DNA from: Acidobacteriaceae bacterium | Lineage (GTDB): Bacteria > Acidobacteriota > Terriglobia > Terriglobales > Acidobacteriaceae | Assembly: GCA_003166055.1 (NCBI GenBank) | Contig: PMWR01000105.1 | Span: forward strand, 11,175-17,748 | Reading direction: 5' to 3' | Length of the DNA: 6,574 nucleotides | Shown here: piece by piece, positions 1 through 5,383 of the stretch | Position numbering within the stretch: the stretch's first letter is position 1 | How the letters are laid out: each line of letters opens with the position of its first letter | Program-made: the position numbers and the translations under genes | The notes under the pieces: model-generated | Told to the model about the DNA's origin: nothing | The model's database searches: none | The model's input: only the letters and a program-made list of their open reading frames with translations

Positions 1-17
1 TCTGTGCGATCGGTCAT
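1..17 (-). CDS. possible start of the next minus-strand gene (partial)
   Basis: An ATG on the minus strand at 17-15 is preceded by a purine-rich AAGAGG (23-28) five bases upstream, a plausible ribosome binding site. Only the residues MTDRT are visible before the window ends. The same frame is open upstream through the gap and into the end of the kinase gene, so an earlier start (for example a GTG within the gap) cannot be excluded. If real, the gene follows the kinase gene in the same direction and could belong to the same transcript. No function can be given from five residues. Confidence 0.25.
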
Positions 18-81
18 CCCCGCCTCTTCATTGCGTTCATCGGCAGAGCGCACCGCAACTTCATCGCCTTTGAAAGCAAGG

Positions 82-123
82 ATGGAGATTCGATCCTTCT
101 TAAAAAAACAATGGAGATTGGAT
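82..123. repeat. short direct repeat, two 13-bp copies
   Basis: Two copies of a 13-bp word, ATGGAGATTCGAT at 82-94 and ATGGAGATTGGAT at 111-123, differ at one base and start 29 bp apart. A run of seven A (102-108) lies between them. They sit in the 172-bp non-coding stretch downstream of the kinase gene. They could be a binding site or a replication-slippage remnant; nothing identifies a function. Confidence 0.45.
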
Positions 124-161
124 TTTTCCAAAGAAAGCGAATTCAAGGGCGCGAGACGCCC
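102..161 (-). terminator. weak terminator-like region after the kinase gene
   Basis: Reading the minus strand after the kinase stop at 173, there is a GC hairpin GGGCG-TCTCG-CGCCC (161-147). A second five-base-pair hairpin TTGGA-AAAA-TCCAA follows, and then, about ten bases further on, a run of seven T (108-102). The first hairpin has no T-tract directly behind it and the second is weak, so this is not a textbook intrinsic terminator. Confidence 0.25.
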
Positions 162-172
162 GTATCGCTGAA

Positions 173-1681
173 TCAGACAGCCGGGTGCTGGCTCGACGCT
201 TCAACCGCTGCCGGCCCGCGCAGCGGCAGTCGCACAATGAACCGCGTCTCCCCCGGCTTCGACTCCACCTGAATCGTTCCACCAAACTTCTGCGTCACGA
301 TGCGGTGAACGATCTCAAGGCCCAGCCCCGTGCCCGACCCCGCCGGCTTGGTTGTGAAAAACGCTTCGAAAATGTGAGGAAGCGCATCGGCCGAAATTCC
401 CGTCCCGTGATCCGCAATGCTCACCGCCAGCCAGCCGGGTTCGGTCCCTGCGCTGGCTTCCGTCCACGTCGAGATCTCAATCCGCGCGTTCGGCGGCGAC
501 GCATCCAGGGCATTGTCAATCAGGTTGGTCCACACCTGGCTCAGCGCCGACCCGCGCGTCTGAATCGTCGATGGCGACGCCGCGAACAGTTTCTCCACGC
601 CAATCTGCTTCAGCCGCAGCTTGTGCCCCAGAATGGTGAGCGTGCTCTGCAGGCTGTCGTGCACGTCCAGCTCCCTGGCCTGCGAGCGCTCGTCGTAAGC
701 GAACTTCTTCACCGCCATCACCAGCTCGGAGATGCGCGAGATGCTCTCCTCGATCGCGCACACCAGCGAAACGCTCGACACCAGCGCCTCCAGCCAGTTC
801 AGCGCGTCGGAGAAGCCGCCATTCACAAATGCTTCTTTCGCGCAAGCCAGTTCCTGCCGGTCAAACCCAATCGCCACCAGCGCCGGCCCTATCGTGAATG
901 CGTTTTCCACTCCAGCCGATTGCAGCCATTCCGAAAGCTCTTCTTCCGCATCCGACTGCTCAAGCGTGCTCATGGCGGGAGTGTGATCGCAACTGCCGAC
1001 CGCGTGCATCAGAAGGCTGTGCATGCACTCCAGTTGCTCCGCGGTCTTCGGTTTGGCCGCGCTGCGCAGGCTCAGCTCCTGCAGCCGCATCAGGTTCTCC
1101 CGCAGTTGCGAACTGGCGCGCTTGGCCGCCGACCCAGGGTTGTGCAACTCGTGCATCAAACCCGCCGCCAGCGTTCCCAGCGACACCAGCTTCTCCCGGT
1201 GCAGCGCTTCCACCTGGTAGGCCTGCAGCCGCACCGACATATCGGCCAGCACCACCTTGCGCACCTCAGGGCAACATGCCAGCAGCGTCCAAAACTGGTC
1301 CTCGCTGAACCGCAGCAGGATCGAATCCTGCGTCGCGACGATAAAGGCCGGCGCCGGCGCTTTGCCCAGCAGCATCGGCACCTCGCCAAAACCGTCCCCT
1401 TCGCGCGCCATTCCCATCGTGATGCGCGCGCCATCCGGTTCCGCCCGTTCCGCGCGAAGCTCGCCTTTCACCACCAGGCAGTACCCGTGCCGTGGCAGCT
1501 CTGGTTGCACCAGCACCGCGCCGGCCTTGGCTGTGATTCGTTCCACCAGGCCAACTCCGTGCAGCGCGTCGATAAACTTCTGCGGGTCCGTCAGGGCAAA
1601 CGGACGCGTCTTCGCGAGCGCCTCGGCAACTTCCCGCAAGGGAACTGCTTCAATTTCGATTGGTTGTCCGCCCTCGCTCAT
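173..1681 (-). CDS. soluble histidine kinase with N-terminal cyclic-nucleotide-binding-like domain
   Basis: This 502-residue sensor kinase has no membrane segment or signal peptide, so it should act in the cytoplasm. Residues about 30-155 look like a Crp/cNMP-binding beta barrel (GYCLVVKGELRAER, then GDGFGEVPMLLG). The H-box is at 168-182, with His177 in HELHNP as the expected phosphorylation site. The ATPase domain shows the N-box (NLIDNALDA, 386-394), G1 (DHGTGIS, 424-430), F-box (FEAFFTTK, 438-445) and G2 (GSGTGLGLEI, 448-457). About 150 mainly helical residues separate the H-box from the conserved VHDSLQSTLTILGHKL segment, much more than in a simple dimerisation hairpin. I recall the same layout in a family of actinobacterial and acidobacterial kinases. 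The gene lies 65 bp downstream of the receiver-flavoprotein gene on the same strand, so that receiver is its likely partner. Which nucleotide, if any, binds is not visible. The ATG at 1681 has GGGGAGAG (1694-1701) about 12 bases upstream, a rather long spacing. Confidence 0.93.
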   Translation of the reverse strand: MSEGGQPIEIEAVPLREVAEALAKTRPFALTDPQKFIDALHGVGLVERITAKAGAVLVQPELPRHGYCLVVKGELRAERAEPDGARITMGMAREGDGFGEVPMLLGKAPAPAFIVATQDSILLRFSEDQFWTLLACCPEVRKVVLADMSVRLQAYQVEALHREKLVSLGTLAAGLMHELHNPGSAAKRASSQLRENLMRLQELSLRSAAKPKTAEQLECMHSLLMHAVGSCDHTPAMSTLEQSDAEEELSEWLQSAGVENAFTIGPALVAIGFDRQELACAKEAFVNGGFSDALNWLEALVSSVSLVCAIEESISRISELVMAVKKFAYDERSQARELDVHDSLQSTLTILGHKLRLKQIGVEKLFAASPSTIQTRGSALSQVWTNLIDNALDASPPNARIEISTWTEASAGTEPGWLAVSIADHGTGISADALPHIFEAFFTTKPAGSGTGLGLEIVHRIVTQKFGGTIQVESKPGETRFIVRLPLRGPAAVEASSQHPAV

Positions 1682-1746
1682 CCCTGTTTCACGCTCTCCC
1701 CAATCCTCAAGCCATTCCCCTGAACCCGTGCCCCTGAAATCCAGCC

Positions 1747-3399
1747 CTAGAACCCGGCCAGATACTGGTGCGCAAACTGCACCGCAATCGACCCTTCGCC
1801 GACCGCCGAGGCCACGCGTTTCACCGACCCGTGCCGCACGTCGCCGGCCACAAAAACCCCCGGCACGCTGGACTCAAGAAGAAAAGGCTCGCGCTGCTCC
1901 CGCCAACTCTCGGGCAGCTTTCCCTGGCTGCGCAGATCCGGCCCGGCCAGCACAAAACCCTTGTCGTCCCTCAAAATTGAGGGCGGCAACCAGCCCGTCC
2001 CCGGCGCCGCGCCAATAAACACAAACAGCGACGAAGCCGGCTCCATCCGCTCTCCTGCCGGCCCAAGCAGCTTCAGTCCTTCCAGCCGCTCTTCGCCAAT
2101 GGCTTCCAGCACCTGCGTCTTCGACTCCAACACAATATTGGATGTGCGTTCGATCTCATCGATCAAGTATTTCGACATGGTGGCCGAAAGTCCGTTCCCC
2201 CGAATCAGCATGATCACCTTCCGGGCAAACTTGGCAAAGTGCAGTGCCGCCTGTCCGGCGGAGTTCGCGCCGCCCACCACATACACCTCTTCGCCCTTGC
2301 ACGCCACGGCCTCCACCAGCGCCGCGCCATAATAAATGCCCCGCCCGGTCAGCCGCTCCGCGCCGGGAATCGTCAGCTTGCGGTACTGCACCCCGGGCGC
2401 CAGCAGCACCACATGACTTGGCACTTCGCGCCCATCGGCCAGTTGCACAAACCGGTATTGCCCGTCGATCCGCAGACCGTTGGCCCTCTGCGTCAGGAAC
2501 TCCGCCCCAAAACGCGATGCCTGGGTCAGCGCGCGCCGCCCCAGGTCCGCGCCGGTGATGCCGGAAGGGAATCCCAGGTAGTTCTCGATCCTCGAACTGG
2601 AACCCGCCTGCCCGCCGGGCGCGTCCGGCTCCACCACCAGCGTGCGCAGTCCTTCGCTCGCTCCGTACACCGCCGCCGCCAGCCCCGCCGGCCCGGCGCC
2701 CACCACCACCATGTCATAGAAATCCTGCGAGGCCTGGATGCTCAGTCCCACCCTGGCCGCCAACTCTTCCGGCTCGGGGTCCACAAGGAAGGTCCCATCG
2801 GAAAACAGCACCACCGGCAAATGCGCCGGATCCAGTTGCCGCTCCTTCAGCAGATTGAGCGCGCTCTCGTCGCCGGCAATGTCCAGCCAGCGGTAAGGCA
2901 CATGGTTGCGCGATAGAAACGTCCTCACCTTGTGATCCTGCAGCGACCACCGGTGCCCAATCACGCGCACGCCTTCAAAAGGCGGCTGGTAACCGGCCAG
3001 CCAATCCTCAAGCAGATCGGTCAGCACTGGATAGAGTTTTTCTTCAGGCGGATCCCACGGCTTGTTCAGGTAGTAGTGAATGCGGGCGGTGTTGATGGCC
3101 CGGATGGCCGCTTCGGTGTCCGCGTACGCGGTCAGCAGCACCCGTTTCGCCTCTGGATAAAGCTCCCGCGCCTTCTCCAGAAACTCAACGCCGGTCATCC
3201 CCGGCATGCGCTGGTCGCTCAGCAGCAAAGCCACCGGTTCCTGGCGCTTCTTCAATTGCGCCATTGTATCGAGCGCCGCCTGTCCGCTGGCCGCGCGCAT
3301 CACGCGGTAGGTGGCCCCATAGTGCCGGCGCAGATCCTGCACCACCGCTTCCAGCACACTTACGTCGTCATCCACCGCCAGCAGAATTGGCCTCGCCAT
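1747..3399 (-). CDS. receiver domain fused to a thioredoxin-reductase-like FAD oxidoreductase lacking CxxC
   Basis: The protein has 550 residues. Residues 1-130 are a CheY-like receiver with acidic pocket Asp10-12, phospho-acceptor Asp62 (SDQRMPGM), Thr90 and Lys113, all present. Residues 143-220 resemble a glutaredoxin fold (VIGHRWS, VPYRWLDI, then LPVVLFSDGT with a cis-Pro-like LP), but the position of the usual CPYC carries no cysteine. Residues 228-550 are a TrxR-like flavoprotein: GAGPAG (234-239) for FAD, GGANSAG (376-382) for NAD(P)H, and VFVAGDVR (515-522) for the second FAD contact. Where thioredoxin reductase has CATC, this protein has GAAL (358-361); Cys367 is its only cysteine. 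It should bind FAD and NAD(P)H but cannot do normal dithiol reduction of thioredoxin. Database names such as 'fused response regulator/thioredoxin-disulfide reductase' overstate what is known. It is the first gene of a two-gene unit with the kinase, whose phosphotransfer probably controls it. The ATG at 3399 has TGGGA a few bases upstream. The physiological acceptor is unknown. Confidence 0.93.
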   Translation of the reverse strand: MARPILLAVDDDVSVLEAVVQDLRRHYGATYRVMRAASGQAALDTMAQLKKRQEPVALLLSDQRMPGMTGVEFLEKARELYPEAKRVLLTAYADTEAAIRAINTARIHYYLNKPWDPPEEKLYPVLTDLLEDWLAGYQPPFEGVRVIGHRWSLQDHKVRTFLSRNHVPYRWLDIAGDESALNLLKERQLDPAHLPVVLFSDGTFLVDPEPEELAARVGLSIQASQDFYDMVVVGAGPAGLAAAVYGASEGLRTLVVEPDAPGGQAGSSSRIENYLGFPSGITGADLGRRALTQASRFGAEFLTQRANGLRIDGQYRFVQLADGREVPSHVVLLAPGVQYRKLTIPGAERLTGRGIYYGAALVEAVACKGEEVYVVGGANSAGQAALHFAKFARKVIMLIRGNGLSATMSKYLIDEIERTSNIVLESKTQVLEAIGEERLEGLKLLGPAGERMEPASSLFVFIGAAPGTGWLPPSILRDDKGFVLAGPDLRSQGKLPESWREQREPFLLESSVPGVFVAGDVRHGSVKRVASAVGEGSIAVQFAHQYLAGF

Positions 3400-3497
3400 A
3401 ATTCCCAGTCTACGGCCTTCCCGTACCTTTGTGGCTTACACCCTCTTGTCCGCGAAGTGCGAATTTTCGTGACCGCGAAATTCAACCCGCGTAACCT

Positions 3498-3555
3498 CAT
3501 TCGTAGTAAAATTACTAAAGTGCACTATTTTTGCACTTGAGTTTGGTTACGAATG
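3498..3555. promoter_or_regulatory. nested inverted repeats, candidate operator
   Basis: Outer arms CATTCGTA (3498-3505) and TACGAATG (3548-3555) are a perfect 8-bp inverted repeat. Inside, AAGTGCA (3518-3524) and TGCACTT (3532-3538) form a 7-bp inverted repeat centred within two bases of the outer one. A separate TAGTAA-AA-TTACTA lies at 3504-3517, and GTAACC (3491-3496) matches GGTTAC (3545-3550). The cluster sits in the divergent promoter gap, so it may be an operator for the adjacent LuxR-type regulator. That role is inferred from position and symmetry only. Confidence 0.5.
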
Positions 3556-3668
3556 GAACGTGTGCCCGTGCGGAGTGTGTCAAATGCAGACAATTCCGGG
3601 ATGTTGAGCGGGTCTGCCGATAGAGTCGTTTGGGGCCGGGCAGGTTGAAGGGCCTCAAGCGGTTTCCA

Positions 3669-3688
3669 GAATTCCCTTTCCGGAATTC
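3669..3688 (+). repeat. inverted repeat, possible leader hairpin
   Basis: GAATTCC (3669-3675) and GGAATTC (3682-3688) form a perfect 7-bp inverted repeat around a six-base loop CTTTCC. The right arm is part of a self-complementary GGAATTCC (3682-3689). It lies 70 bp upstream of the LuxR-type start codon, so it could fold in the 5' leader or serve as a protein site. No T-tract follows, so it is not a terminator. Confidence 0.4.
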
Positions 3689-3758
3689 CAGGAGCGGGGA
3701 GTTTGGTAAGGCTTGTACATCGTTTCGTTGGGGTTATCAGCCAGATGGGGCTCGCAAA

Positions 3759-4448
3759 ATGATTAAGATCATCCTTGCCGATTCGCAGGCGATTTTTCGG
3801 GCGGGCACCGCCAAGGTGCTGGCCACGGACGAAGATCTGCGCATCATCGCCCAATGCGCCGATCTCGACCGGATGAACCATGCCATCAACACCTTTCCGG
3901 GGTCGATTGTCGTATTTGCCGCTTCGCTGCGCCCCGATCTGATCCGATTGCGCCTTTTGCTCGAGTCCTCGGGCAGCCGGGGCATCGTGATCGCCGAGAA
4001 TAACGAGGCGGCTGGAACCTATATGCAACAGGGATTTCGCGGCGTGGTCTTCCGCGGCGTCACCGGACCGGCCCTCGTGGAGTGTGTCCGCCGTGTGGCC
4101 GCGGGCGAAACCTGGCTTCCTCCGCAGCTTATCCTGGCCGACTCGCCGGAAGACGACATGGTGGGCATGCGCGTGCGCGATCGACTCACTCCAAAAGAGA
4201 TGCGGATCGTGGCCCTCATCGTCCAGGGTTGCAAAAATCGCGAAATCGCCAGCCGCCTCAAGACCACTGAGCAGGTCATCAAAAACTATCTGCGGTCCAT
4301 CTACGACAAGACCGGCGTCAGCGACCGTTTGGAACTCGCGCTCTTCACCATCCACCACCGCGTGCTGGCGCAAGCCGCCGCCGAAATGGGCGGCAAACTC
4401 GACCTCGAAGAGCAAGCGGAACAAGCCGCCCCCACCGCCGTCGCGTAG
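3759..4448 (+). CDS. LuxR/NarL-type response regulator with degenerate receiver
   Basis: This 229-residue DNA-binding regulator has an N-terminal receiver-like domain (1-120) and a LuxR-type helix-turn-helix (about 142-196: LTPKEMRIVALIVQG, NREIASRLKTTEQVIKNYL, then IYDKTGVSDRLELALF). The receiver keeps the fold pattern MIKIILADSQAIFRAG but only one acidic pocket residue (Asp8). Where the phospho-acceptor Asp is expected (VVFAASLRPD) there is Ala54 or Ala55, the switch Thr/Ser is replaced in GIVIAE, and the Lys is replaced by Arg99 in VVFRG. It should therefore act without normal aspartate phosphorylation. The C-terminal tail (from about 205) is acidic and Ala-rich. I chose the ATG at 3759 because the receiver begins there and a GGGG lies eight bases upstream; the frame extends to a TTG at 3630 but that part looks like non-coding leader. 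It diverges from the flavoprotein/kinase unit and may regulate it or itself; the targets are unknown. Confidence 0.9.
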   Translation: MIKIILADSQAIFRAGTAKVLATDEDLRIIAQCADLDRMNHAINTFPGSIVVFAASLRPDLIRLRLLLESSGSRGIVIAENNEAAGTYMQQGFRGVVFRGVTGPALVECVRRVAAGETWLPPQLILADSPEDDMVGMRVRDRLTPKEMRIVALIVQGCKNREIASRLKTTEQVIKNYLRSIYDKTGVSDRLELALFTIHHRVLAQAAAEMGGKLDLEEQAEQAAPTAVA

Positions 4449-4456
4449 AGACGATA

Positions 4457-4470
4457 GTCAGTAAACTGAC
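4457..4470. terminator. small hairpin between convergent genes
   Basis: GTCAGT (4457-4462) and ACTGAC (4465-4470) are a perfect 6-bp inverted repeat separated by AA, realistically a five-pair stem with a TAAA loop. It occupies the 30-bp gap between the convergent ends of the LuxR-type gene and the acetyltransferase gene, the right place for a shared terminator. No T-run follows on either strand, so termination is only suggested by position. Confidence 0.3.
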
Positions 4471-4478
4471 CGCGAGTC

Positions 4479-4985
4479 TTAAGAAAGAACCACCAGAATG
4501 TCGCCGAGTGTGACCATGAGCGTCATTGGCTCGAGCGGGCTTGGGTCGAAGCCCAGCGCTAGATAGAACTTTTTCGCTTCCTCTGAAATAGCATGAACTA
4601 CGATCCCGCGGATTCCAATCGCATCCGCCGCCCCGGCCACCCGTCTGGCTGCGTCACGAAAAAGCGCTCGGCCGATGCCCCTGCCTTGCCAGTCTCGATC
4701 CACGGCAAGCCGCCCAAGCACAACCACAGGAATCGGATCAGGCATATTGCGCTTGAATCGCCCCGGAGCGCATTCAATCGTGATTGCTCCCGAAGCCACC
4801 GCGTAGTAGGCGATTACCCGTGTGCCATCACAGACAACATAAGTGCGCGATGCTCCGCTCATTTGATTCGCACGCGCGCGACGCCTGAGCCATTGGTCCA
4901 GCGAATTCCCTCCAGAGCAGAAGTCGCCACACTCATGCGCCTCTGTGAGGATCTCAACGGGCTTAAGCTGACTCACTTCTCCCAT
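4479..4985 (-). CDS. tacT: GNAT-family toxin of a TacA-TacT type toxin-antitoxin system
   Basis: This 168-residue protein matches the TacT/AtaT toxin pattern. Its N-terminal part reads CGDFCSGGNSLDQWLRRRA, then SGASRTYVVCDGTRVIAYYA, followed by RNMPDPIPVVVLGRLAVDR. The acetyl-CoA pyrophosphate loop is QGRGIG (100-105). HAISEEAKKFYLALGF (131-146) carries Tyr141 at the position of the catalytic tyrosine of TacT. Characterised family members acetylate the amino acid on charged tRNAs and stop translation; which tRNA this one would use cannot be read from sequence. It starts with ATG at 4985 inside the last codons of the antitoxin gene (13-nt overlap in another frame), so the two are translationally coupled. 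Length and motifs are complete, so it looks intact. Base composition looks slightly less GC-rich than the neighbouring metabolic gene, compatible with acquisition as a mobile module. The family call is strong; activity is inferred. Confidence 0.92.
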   Translation of the reverse strand: MGEVSQLKPVEILTEAHECGDFCSGGNSLDQWLRRRARANQMSGASRTYVVCDGTRVIAYYAVASGAITIECAPGRFKRNMPDPIPVVVLGRLAVDRDWQGRGIGRALFRDAARRVAGAADAIGIRGIVVHAISEEAKKFYLALGFDPSPLEPMTLMVTLGDILVVLS

Positions 4986-5260
4986 GGAGCCGGAGTCTCA
5001 AGAGTGCGGCGCAGTCGGGGATTTGGCTGAGGCGGCCTATCGAGCCGGGCCAGAAACTCGGCGTAGGCCTGCGAACTGACGGCAAAAATGGTCCTGTCCA
5101 AAAGCGCATCCTCGGCGGCGTGACGAGCAGCACTCAATACAAAATCAGTGCGATTCTTGCCCGTAGCCGCAGCAGCGCGATCAATCAGTCCGCGCAATTC
5201 TGGCTTGATCCGCAGGTTTAAGGCGTCGCGCCCGCTCGTCTTGGATTGCATTGTAGGCAT
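4973..5260 (-). CDS. tacA: DUF1778 ribbon-helix-helix antitoxin (TacA type)
   Basis: This 95-residue antitoxin begins with a ribbon-helix-helix DNA-binding part (about 10-55: RDALNLRIKPELRGLIDRAA, then GKNRTDFVLSAARHAAEDAL). It ends in a flexible proline-rich tail (FLARLDRPPQPNPRLRRTL) of the type that wraps around and blocks the GNAT toxin. In this family the antitoxin neutralises the toxin by direct binding, and the complex represses its own operon. The frame reaches upstream ATGs at 5311, 5305 and 5287, but these lie within the -35 box, the spacer and the -10 box of the promoter, so they should not be in the message. The ATG at 5260 has GAAGAG (5267-5272) six bases upstream and falls about 16 bases after the expected transcription start. 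ATG 5251 is a possible alternative. The stop TGA overlaps the toxin start. Confidence 0.92.
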   Translation of the reverse strand: MPTMQSKTSGRDALNLRIKPELRGLIDRAAAATGKNRTDFVLSAARHAAEDALLDRTIFAVSSQAYAEFLARLDRPPQPNPRLRRTLETPAPWEK

Positions 5261-5266
5261 CGGAAT

Positions 5267-5272
5267 CTCTTC
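5267..5272 (-). promoter_or_regulatory. ribosome binding site that decides the antitoxin start
   Basis: GAAGAG on the minus strand lies six bases before the ATG at 5260, just downstream of the predicted transcription start. It supports the 95-residue start over the longer upstream frame. Confidence 0.6.
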
Positions 5273-5282
5273 ACCAGACACA

Positions 5283-5311
5283 ATCATAGCACATTGTAAT
5301 GTCATTGTCAT
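5283..5311 (-). promoter_or_regulatory. sigma70-type extended -10 promoter of the toxin-antitoxin operon
   Basis: On the minus strand, ATGACA (5311-5306) matches five of six bases of the -35 consensus TTGACA. After exactly 17 bases comes TATGAT (5288-5283), matching five of six of TATAAT. TGC stands immediately before it, making an extended -10. Transcription should begin near 5276, leaving a leader of about 16 bases with the ribosome binding site. Confidence 0.75.
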
Positions 5312-5314
5312 TAC
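5292..5314. promoter_or_regulatory. inverted/direct repeat operator over the toxin-antitoxin promoter
   Basis: GTAATG (5296-5301) and CATTAC (5309-5314) form a perfect 6-bp inverted repeat with a 7-bp spacer. CATTGT also repeats in the same direction at 5292-5297 and 5303-5308, 11 bp or about one helical turn apart. The repeats cover the -35 box and the spacer, where a bound ribbon-helix-helix antitoxin would block RNA polymerase. Autoregulation is typical of the family; that this is the site is inferred. Confidence 0.6.
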
Positions 5315-5383
5315 GGAGCTTCTTCGCTAACGAAACAAAGCCCGTGCGAGCCTCCCGCGAGCGTCTGCTTCACCGCAGGTGCC
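5315..5383. other. short intergenic spacer, no clear terminator
   Basis: The spacer between the dehydrogenase stop and the toxin-antitoxin promoter contains the direct repeat GCGAGC (two copies in about 5346-5363) and a four-pair TTCG-CTAA-CGAA hairpin near 5322-5333. Neither has the stem strength and T-tract of an intrinsic terminator, so read-through from the dehydrogenase gene into the toxin-antitoxin operon is possible. Confidence 0.4.

Larger units (their letters stand above)
3400..3758. promoter_or_regulatory. divergent intergenic region between flavoprotein gene and LuxR-type gene
   Basis: This 359-bp gap lies between the start codons of two divergent genes and should carry both promoters. 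It is richer in A and T than the genes, especially at 3498-3555, where several inverted repeats overlap (listed separately). Other elements are CGAA-TT-TTCG at 3460-3469, the direct repeat CGCGAA at 3451-3456 and 3474-3479, and a leader hairpin at 3669-3688. TAAAAT at 3507-3512 resembles a -10 box for plus-strand transcription, but no good -35 lies at the right distance, so I do not assign a promoter. I see no small gene in the gap. Confidence 0.6.

Noticed and set aside
185..1723. A 512-codon plus-strand open frame opposite the kinase gene
   Set aside because: It is Arg/His/Gln-rich with no recognisable motif and lies antisense to a kinase with all its catalytic boxes. It is a GC-rich shadow frame.
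1717..1738. Direct repeat CCCCTGAA (1717-1724 and 1731-1738) between the flavoprotein and kinase genes
   Set aside because: It is only 8 bp, in a G-rich leader, without symmetry or promoter-like context; too little to call a site.
1747..2740. Naming the flavoprotein a thioredoxin reductase (trxB)
   Set aside because: The CxxC redox centre is absent (GAAL at 358-361) and the protein has only one cysteine.
3555..3584. GGAACG followed by GTCAAA resembling an ECF sigma promoter
   Set aside because: The spacing (18 bases between the two words) is longer than usual and the -10 part is poor; with such short words a chance match is likely.
3630..3758. Upstream extension of the LuxR-type gene to a TTG start at 3630
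   Set aside because: The extra 43 residues are not domain-like, span the leader hairpin, and the receiver fold begins exactly at the ATG at 3759.
3525..4424. A 299-codon minus-strand open frame opposite the LuxR-type gene
   Set aside because: The plus strand encodes a clear receiver-like and helix-turn-helix protein; the minus frame has no motif and would run through the divergent regulatory region.
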